Source: Syntrophales bacterium (GTDB lineage: Bacteria; Desulfobacterota; Desulfobaccia; Desulfobaccales; 0-14-0-80-60-11). Taken from it: a DNA stretch of 33,111 nt. Made by a program: the position numbers and the translations under genes. Below the pieces are notes generated by a model. The model was not told the DNA's origin. It searched no databases and saw only the letters and a program-made list of their open reading frames with translations. This document shows, piece by piece, positions 8,215 through 17,768 of this stretch. The stretch is from assembly GCA_028688935.1 (NCBI GenBank), contig JAQTXE010000006.1:1-33111 (forward strand), read 5' to 3'. The stretch's first letter is position 1. Each line of letters starts with the position of its first letter.

Positions 8215-9465
8215 ATGGCGGGGAAGATCAAAGCTATCCGGGGGATGCGGGACATCCTGCCCCCGGAGACGGGACGCTGGCAGGCCGTGGAGAATGCGGC
8301 CCGGGAGGCCTTTGCCCTTTACGGCTACCGGGAGTTGAGACTCCCTTTAATCGAGCGCACCGAGCTTTTTGCCCGCTCCATCGGCGCCGACACCGACATC
8401 GTCTCCAAGGAGATGTACACTTTCCCGGATCGTCACGGGGATTCCCTGACGCTCAGGCCCGAGGCCACCGCCTCGGTGCTCCGGGCCGTCCTGGAAAACC
8501 GTCTGGACCAGGGCGCAGGGGTAAAGAAGCTTTATACCCTGGGGCCCATGTTCCGCTATGAGCGGCCCCAGAAAGGGCGCTACCGCCAGTTTCACCAGAT
8601 CAACTGCGAGGCCCTGGGGAGCGACGCACCGGAGTTGGACGCGGAAGTCATCCTCCTCCTCATGGAAATCTTGAAACGGGTGCAGTTGGGGACCTCCCGC
8701 CTCCTGGTCAATTCCCTGGGCTGCCCCGAGTGCCAGAAGAAGTTCAAAGAGGGCCTGAGCCTCTTTTTGTCCCAAAAGCAGGGCTTGTGCGAGGATTGCC
8801 TGCGCCGCCGGGTCACCAACCCCTTAAGGGTGTTGGATTGCAAGTCCGTCCATTGTAAGGAAATATTAAAGGACGCGCCGGTGCTGAAGGATTATCTCTG
8901 CCCGGATTGCGCCGTCCATTACGCCCGGGTGTTGAGCCTGTTGAGCCGCTTCGGCGTGACCTATGAAGAGCAGCCCCGGCTGGTCCGGGGTCTCGATTAT
9001 TATAGCCGCACCGCCTTCGAGGTGGTGGCCGTGGGCCTGGGGGCCCAGGACGCAGTGGCCGGGGGCGGCCGTTACAACGGCCTGGCCCAGGAACTGGGAG
9101 GCCCGGAGTTGCCGGCCATCGGCTTCGCCATTGGCGAGGACCGGCTCCTGGAAGTCCTACCCCCGGAGTTGGGCCAGGAGAAAAACCGCAAGATTTTTCT
9201 GGCCGCCCTGGGTCCTGCCGCGCGGGACCAGGCCTTTTCCCTGCTCCAGACCCTTAGGCGGGAAGGCGTTCCCGGGGAGATGGATTTTGGGGAACGGTCG
9301 CTTAAGGCCCAGATGTCTCTGGCGGACCGCCTGGGCGCGGCCTACACGGTGATCCTGGGGGACCGGGAACTGGAGACGGGGAAAGCGACCCTGCGCCGTA
9401 TGGCTACCGGCGATCAACAAGAAGTCTCCCTGTCCCTGCTGCCCATGGTGCTGGCAGGGTTGTGA
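8215..9465 (+). CDS. hisS: Histidyl-tRNA synthetase
   Basis: This cytosolic class II enzyme charges tRNA-His. The 416-residue product has the expected order: AIRGMRDILPPE at the N-terminus, motif 2 FRYERPQKGRYRQFHQ, the histidine motif GLDYYSRTAFEV, GGGRYNGL, motif 3 AIGFAIGEDRL, and a C-terminal anticodon-binding domain. Between motif 2 and the HisA motif, several Cys residues (CPEC, CEDC and further CKSVHC, CPDC) suggest a zinc-bound insertion. The ATG at 8215 has only a weak ribosome site but sits at the family start. A consensus-like promoter precedes it, and aspS follows, a common pairing. Confidence 0.97.
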   Translation: MAGKIKAIRGMRDILPPETGRWQAVENAAREAFALYGYRELRLPLIERTELFARSIGADTDIVSKEMYTFPDRHGDSLTLRPEATASVLRAVLENRLDQGAGVKKLYTLGPMFRYERPQKGRYRQFHQINCEALGSDAPELDAEVILLLMEILKRVQLGTSRLLVNSLGCPECQKKFKEGLSLFLSQKQGLCEDCLRRRVTNPLRVLDCKSVHCKEILKDAPVLKDYLCPDCAVHYARVLSLLSRFGVTYEEQPRLVRGLDYYSRTAFEVVAVGLGAQDAVAGGGRYNGLAQELGGPELPAIGFAIGEDRLLEVLPPELGQEKNRKIFLAALGPAARDQAFSLLQTLRREGVPGEMDFGERSLKAQMSLADRLGAAYTVILGDRELETGKATLRRMATGDQQEVSLSLLPMVLAGL

Positions 9466-9484
9466 GAAGGGACGGGTTTTTAAG

Positions 9485-9564
9485 TCCCCCTTTTTTAAAG
9501 GGGGATTTAGGGGGATTTTAAGCGGCATTCAAAATCCCCCCTACCCCCCTTTAGAAAAGGGGGA
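9485..9564. repeat. Long inverted repeat built from CCCCC/GGGGG hairpins, after hisS
   Basis: The left arm (9485-9519) and right arm (9531-9564) are near-perfect reverse complements. Each arm also folds on itself (CCCCCTTT...AAAGGGGG). This is a REP/MITE-like dispersed intergenic repeat. It lies just after hisS and could also act as a transcript-end structure. Confidence 0.75.
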
Positions 9565-9607
9565 AAAATCAGGTTTGATAAATTCCGAAAGCGATTAGGA
9601 AACAATG

Positions 9608-9660
9608 GCTCCCCTCCCCACTCCTTTATGGGATGGGGAGAGAAGGTTTGGGAGAACAGA
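9608..9660. repeat. Short inverted repeat in the aspS leader
   Basis: A C-rich run (CTCCCCTCCCCA) at 9608-9619 is mirrored by TGGGGAGAG at about 9632-9640. The composition is of dispersed-repeat type. In the aspS frame it would encode a PLPTPLWDGE-type peptide with no counterpart in the family, which argues that it is non-coding leader. Confidence 0.5.
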
Positions 9661-9661
9661 A

Positions 9662-11446
<1,785 letters not shown>

Positions 11447-11531
11447 GCGTGGGGGAGGGCAGGTAGGTGCGGCAGGAGCTACGCCTATTTCCCCCAAACT
11501 ATCAATATCAAATAAGAACGGATGGCACGTT

Positions 11532-13361
11532 ATGGCTCGTTGGAACAGAGAGCGGCGTTTGTTGGATCATGAGCATTCTTCTTTCTGGCAGCATCGTTTG
11601 CAGGAGGTGGAAGAGCCCAATTTGATGCGGCAGATCTTCCCGTATACGGAAGTGGCCCGCATCGATTTTGATTACAAGTTGGTCATCCCCCGCCCGCCGG
11701 AGGAGATGATCATCACCGACACCACCTTCAGGGACGGACAGCAGGCCCGGCCGCCTTATACCGTGCGGCAGATCGTGGAGATCTTCGATATGCTCCACAA
11801 GCTCTCCGGGCCCAAAGGCATCATCCGCCAGAGCGAATTCTTCCTGTACAGCGCCAAAGACAAGGAAGCCGTGGAGCGGTGCCGGGAGCGGGGTTATCTC
11901 TATCCGGAGATCACCGGCTGGATCCGGGCCGTCCCTGCGGACTTGAAACTGGTGAAGGAGATGGGCCTGAAAGAGACCGGCATCCTGACTTCGGTTTCCG
12001 ACTACCACATCTTCCTGAAACTCCAGTGGAACCGGCGCAAGGCCCTGGATGATTACTTAAGTATAGTCAAGGCGGCCCTGGAATTGGGGGTTGCGCCCCG
12101 CTGCCATTTCGAAGACGTGACCCGCGCGGATATTTACGGCTTTTGCGTGCCCCTGGCTCTAGAGTTGATGAAGCTCCGGGAGGAAAGCGGCATCGATATC
12201 AAGGTGCGCCTCTGCGACACCATGGGCTATGGGGTGCCCTATCCCGGTGCGGCCTTGCCCCGGAGTGTGCCCCGGCTGGTGCGGGCCATGATCGATGACG
12301 GCGGGGTGCCCGGCCACCTCCTGGAATGGCACGGCCATAACGACTTTCACAAGGTCTTCGTGAACGGCGTCACCGCCTGGATCTATGGCTGCGCCGCGGT
12401 GAACGGCACCCTCTTAGGGTTTGGGGAGCGCACCGGCAACGCGCCCATCGAGGCTTTGATCATGGAGTACATCTCTTTACGGGGCGCCACCGACGGCATC
12501 GACACCACGGTGATCACCGACGTGGCCCAGTACTTCGAGAAAGAGCTGCATTATCATATTCCTCCCAACTATCCCTTTGTGGGCAAGAACTTCAACGCCA
12601 CCAGCGCCGGGATTCACGCGGACGGTCTGCTGAAAAACGAAGAGATCTACAACGCCTTCGACACCGCCAAAATCCTGAAAAGGCCAATAACCATCACCAT
12701 CACCGACAAGTCCGGCAAGGCGGGTATCGTCCACTGGCTTAACGCCAGGTTGGCCCTGGAAGGGGAGAAACAGGTGGATAAAGGCCACCCCGGGATCTCC
12801 AAGATCAACCAGCGCATCGTGGAGATGTATGAAACCGGGCGCTGCACTTCCATCTCCAACGAAGAAATGGAAAGTCTGGCCCGGAAATATCTGCCCGAGC
12901 TCTTTATCTCGGAATTCGACCGCCTCAAGGAAAAGGCCCACCAACTGGCGGCGCATCTGGCCGAAGACCTGGCGGAACGGGACGAGATCCGCTCCATGGA
13001 CCCGGCCCAGATGGAGCCGGCGCTCCAGCAGGTGTTGGACCTCTACCCCTTTATCCAGTTCATGTACGTCACCAACCTGGAGGGGGGCAAAGTCACCCGG
13101 AACATCACCCATATCATTGACCGGGCCAAATACGCGGACATGAAGCTGGACGAGGACCTCTCCAATCGCACTTGGTTCATCGAACCCATCAAGTCGGGCA
13201 AGGTCTACGTCTCGGATTTCTATACCTCGCGGTTCACCAGCGCCTTGTGCATCACCGTGAGCGTGCCGGTGCGCAACGAAAACGACGAAATCCAAGGGGT
13301 TTTGGGCATGGATATCCGCTTCGAAGCCCTGGCGAAAATGGAACAGGAAGGGGAGATTTAA
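11532..13361 (+). CDS. Re-citrate-synthase-like HMGL-family enzyme with C-terminal Cache (PDC) sensor domain
   Basis: Residues from about 25 to 450 form an HMGL-like TIM-barrel acyl-CoA condensing enzyme. Visible motifs are DTTFRDGQQ (63-71), HFEDVTRAD, the metal-binding WHGHND (about 265-270) and GIHADG. From memory the barrel resembles Clostridium kluyveri Re-citrate synthase much more closely than LeuA, including TDTTFRDGQQ, LYPEITGWIRA-like and LEWHGHNDF. Re-citrate synthase condenses oxaloacetate with acetyl-CoA and replaces the usual Si enzyme in several anaerobes. Residues from about 490 to 605 are an extra domain: YPFIQFMYVTN, then RTWFIEPIKSGKVYVSDFY, then ITVSVPVRNENDEIQGVLGMDI, the pattern of a PDC/Cache ligand sensor. 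There is no membrane segment, so the sensor would be cytosolic. Homocitrate or another acyl-CoA synthase remains possible. Confidence 0.78.
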   Translation: MARWNRERRLLDHEHSSFWQHRLQEVEEPNLMRQIFPYTEVARIDFDYKLVIPRPPEEMIITDTTFRDGQQARPPYTVRQIVEIFDMLHKLSGPKGIIRQSEFFLYSAKDKEAVERCRERGYLYPEITGWIRAVPADLKLVKEMGLKETGILTSVSDYHIFLKLQWNRRKALDDYLSIVKAALELGVAPRCHFEDVTRADIYGFCVPLALELMKLREESGIDIKVRLCDTMGYGVPYPGAALPRSVPRLVRAMIDDGGVPGHLLEWHGHNDFHKVFVNGVTAWIYGCAAVNGTLLGFGERTGNAPIEALIMEYISLRGATDGIDTTVITDVAQYFEKELHYHIPPNYPFVGKNFNATSAGIHADGLLKNEEIYNAFDTAKILKRPITITITDKSGKAGIVHWLNARLALEGEKQVDKGHPGISKINQRIVEMYETGRCTSISNEEMESLARKYLPELFISEFDRLKEKAHQLAAHLAEDLAERDEIRSMDPAQMEPALQQVLDLYPFIQFMYVTNLEGGKVTRNITHIIDRAKYADMKLDEDLSNRTWFIEPIKSGKVYVSDFYTSRFTSALCITVSVPVRNENDEIQGVLGMDIRFEALAKMEQEGEI

Positions 13362-13364
13362 AGA

Positions 13365-13440
13365 CAGTAATCAGTAGTCAGTGGTCAGTGATCAGTATGG
13401 GGGCCATGATTTTCCACGCAAAACAGATTGCTGATTACTG
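13365..13440. repeat. Inverted/direct repeat (CAGTAATCAG family)
   Basis: CAGTAATCAG at 13365-13374 is the exact reverse complement of CTGATTACTG at 13431-13440. The left arm is followed by degenerate tandem GTCAGTG/ATCAGT units. It fills most of the gap before the OadG-like gene and looks like a dispersed intergenic repeat. Confidence 0.65.
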
Positions 13441-13488
13441 ATCATTGGTTCATACCGGCTGTATCATCGACCGAGTAAAAGCATACCT

Positions 13489-13917
13489 ATGGTAACGGAA
13501 GTACTAAGCGCCGGCGTCTTGGGGGTGGTGGCGATCCTCATCTTGGGGGGATTGCTGGCCTTGAGCGCGGCCTTCCTGCCCCGCCTGCTTAAATTGGAAG
13601 AGTTCGGCGGGGAGACGAAATGGGGAATGGGCGGAAAGACGGAGCCCGGGGAGCCCAGAGAAACGGTGGCCGGCCCGGAAGAGGAAAAGCCGGCTCCGGT
13701 CCTGCCGCCCTGGGAGCCTCTGGCCGCCAGGCTGGTGACCGCGGAGGAGGAGGAGGATCTGGTGGCCGCGGCCATAGCCCTGGCCTTGAGCCTCCATCAA
13801 CAGGAAGCCAGTCCGGTCCGGGAGGCGGCAGCCACGTTCACCACGGGTTCCCCCTGGGCTATGTCCGGCCGCTGGCAGGCCATGCAGGCCCGGCTCAACC
13901 GGCAACAGAAGAGATAA
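13489..13917 (+). CDS. OadG/MmdD-like small membrane subunit of a biotin-dependent decarboxylase
   Basis: The 142-residue protein has one N-terminal membrane helix (about residues 8-30: GVLGVVAILILGGLLALSA) and a charged, Pro/Glu-rich cytosolic tail. It ends with a segment (EDLVAAAIALALSLHQQ) like the C-terminus of OadG/MmdD proteins. In sodium-pumping decarboxylases this subunit ties the biotin and carboxyltransferase parts to the membrane beta subunit. The family is poorly conserved, so the call leans on size, topology and position before a biotin carrier and a beta subunit. The ATG at 13489 has a weak ribosome site. Confidence 0.65.
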   Translation: MVTEVLSAGVLGVVAILILGGLLALSAAFLPRLLKLEEFGGETKWGMGGKTEPGEPRETVAGPEEEKPAPVLPPWEPLAARLVTAEEEEDLVAAAIALALSLHQQEASPVREAAATFTTGSPWAMSGRWQAMQARLNRQQKR

Positions 13918-13920
13918 GCA

Positions 13921-14019
13921 ATCTCACGCAAAGACGCCAAGTCGCAAAGACGCAATAATTATTAATTTCTATAAATCGTCATGCGTCTTTCTTTGCGTCT
14001 TTGCGCCTTCGCGTGAGAT
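13921..14019. repeat. Long inverted repeat, CTCACGCAAAGACGC family, copy 1
   Basis: The left arm (13921-13955) and right arm (13982-14019) are close reverse complements built from AAAGACGC/GCGTCTTT units, with an AT-rich loop. A second copy is at 18167-18257. Similar elements are scattered in intergenic DNA of many bacteria. It splits the OadG-like gene from the biotin carrier gene. Confidence 0.8.
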
Positions 14020-14061
14020 GAATATCACGGTCAATCTCTAAAACTGAAAACGGTACTATCT

Positions 14062-14532
14062 ATGGGGCGTTATCGGCTGACCATCGGTGATAAGACTTTT
14101 GAAGTGGACGTCCTGGGGGTCCAGGGGGAGCGGGCCCGGGTGCTGGTCAATGGCCGGCCTTACGAAGTCCGGTATCAAACCTTGACCCCGGAGGCGCGGG
14201 CAGCCGCGGCGCCCCCTGCCCCACCCCGGGTAACGCTCCCGCCCCGGCCCGCGGCTCCGGCCCGGCCGGAGCCCCCGGCTGCCCCGCCGCCGGGAGCATC
14301 CGGAGCGTCCCCTGAACCCGGGGCAGTTACCGCCCCTATGCCCGGCTCCATCCTGGAGGTCTTGGTAAAAGCAGGGGACCAGGTCCAGGCCGGGGAAACG
14401 GTGGTGAAGCTGGAGGCCATGAAGATGGAAAACGACCTCCAGGCGCCCTTTGCCGGGGTGGTTAAAGAGGTGCGGGTGAGCAAAGGCGACAATGTGTCGG
14501 TGGGTGAGGTGCTGGTAGTAGTTTCCGCTTAA
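14062..14532 (+). CDS. Biotin carboxyl carrier protein (MmdC/decarboxylase gamma-like)
   Basis: The 156-residue protein carries the biotin attachment motif EAMKMEN, with the biotinylated lysine at K121, in a C-terminal biotinyl domain (about 85-156). The N-terminal 40 residues form a short beta-rich segment (RYRLTIGDKTFEVDV) seen in carriers of this group. A long Ala/Pro linker (about 45-85) lets the biotin arm swing between active sites. Its place between OadG/MmdD-like and OadB/MmdB-like genes marks it as the carrier of a membrane decarboxylase. It is made as a separate protein rather than fused to a carboxyltransferase, as in methylmalonyl-CoA decarboxylase. Confidence 0.93.
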   Translation: MGRYRLTIGDKTFEVDVLGVQGERARVLVNGRPYEVRYQTLTPEARAAAAPPAPPRVTLPPRPAAPARPEPPAAPPPGASGASPEPGAVTAPMPGSILEVLVKAGDQVQAGETVVKLEAMKMENDLQAPFAGVVKEVRVSKGDNVSVGEVLVVVSA

Positions 14533-14550
14533 ATGAGGCAGTCCTGACCG

Positions 14551-15648
14551 ATGGCGGGGGAGATTACCTTATTGCAGTTGGGGCTTTGGGTCCTGATAGC
14601 CGTCCTGGCTCTGGGACTGCTCTATATTGCCGTGGTCTTCCGGCTGCACCCCGTCTTTCTGGTGCCCCTGGCCGGGGGTATGCTTTTTGCCAATATTCCC
14701 ATTCCTAATCTAACCGCGTTCCTGGCGCCTTTCTTCCTCTATCTCCAAGGAGGTCTCACTTCGGGCCTTTATCCGGCCCTGATCTTTTTGGGCTGGGGTG
14801 CGGGGGCCAACCTGACTTACCTCGTCGCCCATCCCCGGCTCCTGGTCCTGGGGCTGCTGACGCCCATCGCCTTTTTGCTGGTCCTCTTGCTGGGTTGGGG
14901 TATGGCTCTGCCCCTTTCCCAGGCCGGCAGCGCCGCCCTGGTGGGTGGCGGTGACGGCCTGGCCGCCGTCTTTCTGGTGTCCCAGGTCGCCCCGGAGATC
15001 ACTGGTCCGGTGGCTCTGGCGGCCTTCACCCTCACCGGTTTATATTTTTTGCTGCAACCCTACCTGGTGGAACTCCTGATCAGCAAACAGGAGCGCATGC
15101 TGCGGATGCCTCCCAGCCGCAAGGTGAGCCGGCGGGAAAGTCTGTGGTTCGCCGCCGCCGGCCTGGTCTTGACCCTGATTCTGGTGCCCTGGGCGGCTCT
15201 CCTCACCGGCATGTTCTTTCTGGGCAATATTCTTAAAGAAGCGGGGGTGATGGACCGCGTGGCCCGGACCCTGTCCAACCGCCTGGCGGACATCCTGGTG
15301 GTGCTTTTGGGTCTGGCGGTGGGCAGCCAATGCCAGGCGGCCCTGATTTTCTCGTTTACTTTTTTGAAGATAATTATCCTGGGACTGGCGGCCCTGATGC
15401 TGGCCACCGCGGTGGTCATCCTGGCCATCAAGGCTCACAATCTCTTTTCCGCCCAGAAGATTAACCCCCTGATCGGGGCCGGGGCCCTGGGGCTGGTGCC
15501 GGACGCCGCCCAGATGGTGCAGATCATGGGCCGCCGGGAAGACCCCCATAACAATCTCTTTTACCACGCCCTGGCCACCGGCCAGGCGGCCTTGATCGCT
15601 TCCACCTTGACCGCCGGGCTGCTCTGGAGTATCCTGGGCGGGCGCTGA
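14551..15648 (+). CDS. OadB/MmdB-like membrane decarboxylase beta subunit (divergent)
   Basis: The 365-residue membrane protein matches the beta subunit of sodium-pumping decarboxylases, which decarboxylates carboxybiotin and pumps sodium. Recognisable segments are GGGDGLAAVFLVSQVAPE (about 132-149), LTGMFFLGNILKEAGVMDR (about 218-236) and KINPLIGAGALGLVP (303-317). Compared with Klebsiella OadB as I recall it, Asp203 (here D135), Asn373 (N305) and Gly377 (G309) are kept. The positions of Ser382 and Arg389 read Gly314 and Gln321, and the Tyr229 region reads AAFTLTG instead of AAYSYMA. It is slightly short for the family. It starts 18 bp after the carrier gene, with GAGG about 15 bases upstream. 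Sodium pumping is therefore uncertain. Confidence 0.82.
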   Translation: MAGEITLLQLGLWVLIAVLALGLLYIAVVFRLHPVFLVPLAGGMLFANIPIPNLTAFLAPFFLYLQGGLTSGLYPALIFLGWGAGANLTYLVAHPRLLVLGLLTPIAFLLVLLLGWGMALPLSQAGSAALVGGGDGLAAVFLVSQVAPEITGPVALAAFTLTGLYFLLQPYLVELLISKQERMLRMPPSRKVSRRESLWFAAAGLVLTLILVPWAALLTGMFFLGNILKEAGVMDRVARTLSNRLADILVVLLGLAVGSQCQAALIFSFTFLKIIILGLAALMLATAVVILAIKAHNLFSAQKINPLIGAGALGLVPDAAQMVQIMGRREDPHNNLFYHALATGQAALIASTLTAGLLWSILGGR

Positions 15649-15680
15649 GGCGTAAGGGCGAATCAGGTGTTTGCCCAGGA

Positions 15681-15733
15681 AATGTGGAACAGCCGCCCCC
15701 GGCTGTTCCCGGAGCAGGCGCCTGCTCCACATT
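15681..15733. repeat. Compound palindromic repeat (two adjacent perfect hairpins)
   Basis: GGAACAGCC (15686-15694) pairs with GGCTGTTCC (15701-15709). Directly after lies the perfect palindrome GGAGCAGGCGCCTGCTCC (15711-15728). The outer arms AATGTGG (15681-15687) and CCACATT (15727-15733) are also complementary, so the element can fold as two hairpins or one long stem. It looks REP-like and follows the decarboxylase beta gene. Confidence 0.75.
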
Positions 15734-15785
15734 CAGGGCGGACACCAGGTTCACCCCCACGGAGAAAATTACAGGTTTAATGGCG

Positions 15786-15854
15786 AGGGTGGTACCGCAG
15801 ACGGGTGTAAGAGATTTTTTGACAGAAAAATCAGAAATCTCCTGATTTTCACCC
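15786..15854 (+). promoter_or_regulatory. Possible RNA leader: T-box-like core and two mutually exclusive hairpins
   Basis: AGGGTGGTACCGC at 15786-15798 matches 13 of the 14 bases of the classic T-box (AGGGTGGTACCGCG). Downstream, GAGATTT (15811-15817) pairs with AAATCTC (15835-15841). Alternatively AAAATCAG (15827-15834) pairs with CTGATTTT (15842-15849). Each stem uses the other's loop, so they cannot coexist. GGGTG (15803-15807) can close either fold with CACCC (15850-15854). I do not see a stem I specifier domain or the usual downstream antiterminator strand, so a true T-box is doubtful. Confidence 0.3.
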
Positions 15855-15984
15855 CTGCCGTTGATTGTTAAGTATGCTGCAGATCAGTCCCTCTTCCATT
15901 TTTTTAGTTGGCAAGGCCGGCCAGCGCGGTGCTCTTGCCCCCAACATAAGCCATTTCCATTGAGCCAAGACGAGGTGTCCTTTT

Positions 15985-17661
15985 ATGTGTGATCCTAAAA
16001 AGTTAGATTCCCTTAAGGCCGCCAAGGCCAAGTATGACGAGAAGGTGGACAAGGTGTTGCAGAAGATCCCGGAGAGGAAAAAGGCCTTTGTCAACACCTC
16101 CGGCATTCCGGTGCACCGGGTCTATACCCCCCTGGATATGGAAGGGTTCGACTACCTGCAGCAACTGGGCCTGCCCGGACAATATCCTTATACCCGGGCA
16201 GTGCAGCCCACGGCCTACCGGGGCCGCTTCTGGACCATGCGCCAGTACGCCGGCTTCGGCAGCGCCGAAGAGACCAACGAACGTTACCACTTTCTCCTGA
16301 AATCCGGCCAGACCGGGCTATCCGTGGCCTTTGACCTCCCCACCCAGATCGGCTTCGACTCCGACCATCCCCTGGCCCAAGGGGAGGTGGGCAAAGTGGG
16401 GGTCTCCATCGACTCCCTCTGGGACATGGAGCAGCTTTTTGCGGGCATCCCCCTGGAGCAGGTATCTACCTCCATGACCATCAATTCGCCTTGCGCGGTG
16501 TTGCTGGCCATGTACCTGGCCATCGCCGAAAAACAGGGTATTCCCTTTAATAAACTCCGGGGTACGGTGCAAAACGACATCCTCAAGGAGTATTCCTCCC
16601 GGGGCACCTACATCTTCCCCCCCCGGCCCTCCATGCGGCTGATCACCGACATCTTCGCCTATTGCACCAAAGAAGTCCCTCAGTGGAACACCATCAGCAT
16701 CAGCGGCTACCATATCCGGGAGGCGGGCTCCACCGCGGTCCAGGAAGTGGCCTTTACCCTGGCTAACGGCATCGCCTACGTGGAAGCGGCCATTAAAGCG
16801 GGCCTGAAGGTGGACGAATTCGGTCCCCGGCTCTCCTTTTTCTTCAATTCCCACCTGGATTTCCTGGAAGAAATCGCCAAGTTCCGGGCGGCCCGGCGCT
16901 TGTGGGCCAAGATCATGAAGGAGCGCTTCGGGGCCCAGGACCCCCGCTCCCTGATGCTGCGCTTCCATACCCAGACCGCGGGTTGCAGCCTAACCGCGCA
17001 GCAGCCGTTGAACAACATCATGCGCACGGCCTTCCAGGCCCTGAGCGCGGTTCTGGGGGGCACCCAGTCTTTGCACACCAACTCCTTCGACGAGGCCCTG
17101 GCTTTGCCGTCTGAAACCGCGGTGCAGGTGGCGCTCCGCACCCAGCAGGTCATCGCCTACGAGACCGCGGTGGGTGACACCGTGGACCCCCTGGCCGGGT
17201 CCTATTATCTGGAAAACCTCACCGACCAGGTGGAGGCCAAGGCCCAGGAATATATCGATCAAATCGACCGCCTGGGCGGCGCGGTGGCGGCCATCGAGCA
17301 AGGCTTTGTCCAAAAAGAAATCGGCTCTGCGGCTTACAGCTACCAACGGGAAATCGAAGCCGGGTCCCGGGTGGTGGTGGGCCTCAACAAATTCCAGGTG
17401 CAGGAAGACAAACTTCAGGACCTTCTGAAAGTCGATCCGGCGGTGGGCGACCGCCAGGTGGCCCGGATCAAGGAACTGAAAAGCACCCGGGATAACGCCG
17501 CGGTGCAGCAGGCTCTGGCAGAACTGAAACAGGCCGCAGGCGGGGACACCAACCTCATGCCGCCTATTCTGAAAGCCGTAAAGACCTTGGCCACCCTAGG
17601 GGAAATCTGCGACACCCTCAGGTCCGTCTTCGGCGAATATGAGGCCCCGGCATTAGTTTAA
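15985..17661 (+). CDS. Methylmalonyl-CoA mutase, large (catalytic) subunit
   Basis: The 558-residue protein is the TIM-barrel substrate-binding part of a B12-dependent acyl-CoA mutase. It interconverts (R)-methylmalonyl-CoA and succinyl-CoA. Conserved blocks are [26 protein letters not shown] (about 65-90), [47 protein letters not shown] (His of the active site) and [19 protein letters not shown]. The Tyr in PTAY and the Arg before GTYIFPP fit methylmalonyl-CoA mutase rather than isobutyryl-CoA mutase, judging from remembered family differences. The cobalamin domain is on the next gene, the split form common in anaerobes and archaea. The ATG at 15985 has GAGGTG upstream. A structured leader precedes it. 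Confidence 0.95.
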   Translation: MCDPKKLDSLKAAKAKYDEKVDKVLQKIPERKKAFVNTSGIPVHRVYTPLDMEGFDYLQQLGLPGQYPYTRAVQPTAYRGRFWTMRQYAGFGSAEETNERYHFLLKSGQTGLSVAFDLPTQIGFDSDHPLAQGEVGKVGVSIDSLWDMEQLFAGIPLEQVSTSMTINSPCAVLLAMYLAIAEKQGIPFNKLRGTVQNDILKEYSSRGTYIFPPRPSMRLITDIFAYCTKEVPQWNTISISGYHIREAGSTAVQEVAFTLANGIAYVEAAIKAGLKVDEFGPRLSFFFNSHLDFLEEIAKFRAARRLWAKIMKERFGAQDPRSLMLRFHTQTAGCSLTAQQPLNNIMRTAFQALSAVLGGTQSLHTNSFDEALALPSETAVQVALRTQQVIAYETAVGDTVDPLAGSYYLENLTDQVEAKAQEYIDQIDRLGGAVAAIEQGFVQKEIGSAAYSYQREIEAGSRVVVGLNKFQVQEDKLQDLLKVDPAVGDRQVARIKELKSTRDNAAVQQALAELKQAAGGDTNLMPPILKAVKTLATLGEICDTLRSVFGEYEAPALV

Positions 17662-17749
17662 GTAAGCAGAGAGCAGCAAGCAGTAAGCAGGGTAAGATAA
17701 AATCGAAATTCACTATAACTGTTTACTGCTCACCGCTCACTGCTCACTG
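17662..17749. repeat. Inverted repeat (AGCAGTAAGCAG family) between mutase subunits
   Basis: AGTAAGCAGAGAGCAGC-type units at about 17662-17690 are mirrored by CTGTTTACTGCTCACCGCTC-type units at 17720-17749. The arms are imperfect, with an AT-rich loop between them. It separates two genes whose products form one enzyme. Confidence 0.65.
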
Positions 17750-17768
17750 ATAAAAGGAGAGCAAAATA

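Larger units (their letters stand above)
15649..15984. other. Structured intergenic leader before methylmalonyl-CoA mutase
   Basis: This 336-bp gap holds a compound palindrome at 15681-15733 and a T-box-like core with competing hairpins at 15786-15854. Further down is a possible stem of GTTGG with CAAG pairing CTTG with CCAAC around 15906-15948. No gene is evident. Confidence 0.55.

Noticed and set aside
9605-9661. ATG at 9605 as the aspS start
   Set aside because: It would add 19 residues from a repeat-like hairpin with no family counterpart. GTG at 9662 has GGGAG upstream and gives the usual length.
12477-13295. 272-codon open frame on the minus strand under the citrate-synthase-like gene
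   Set aside because: Opposite-strand shadow of a well supported gene, with low-complexity Val/Phe/Gly-rich composition.
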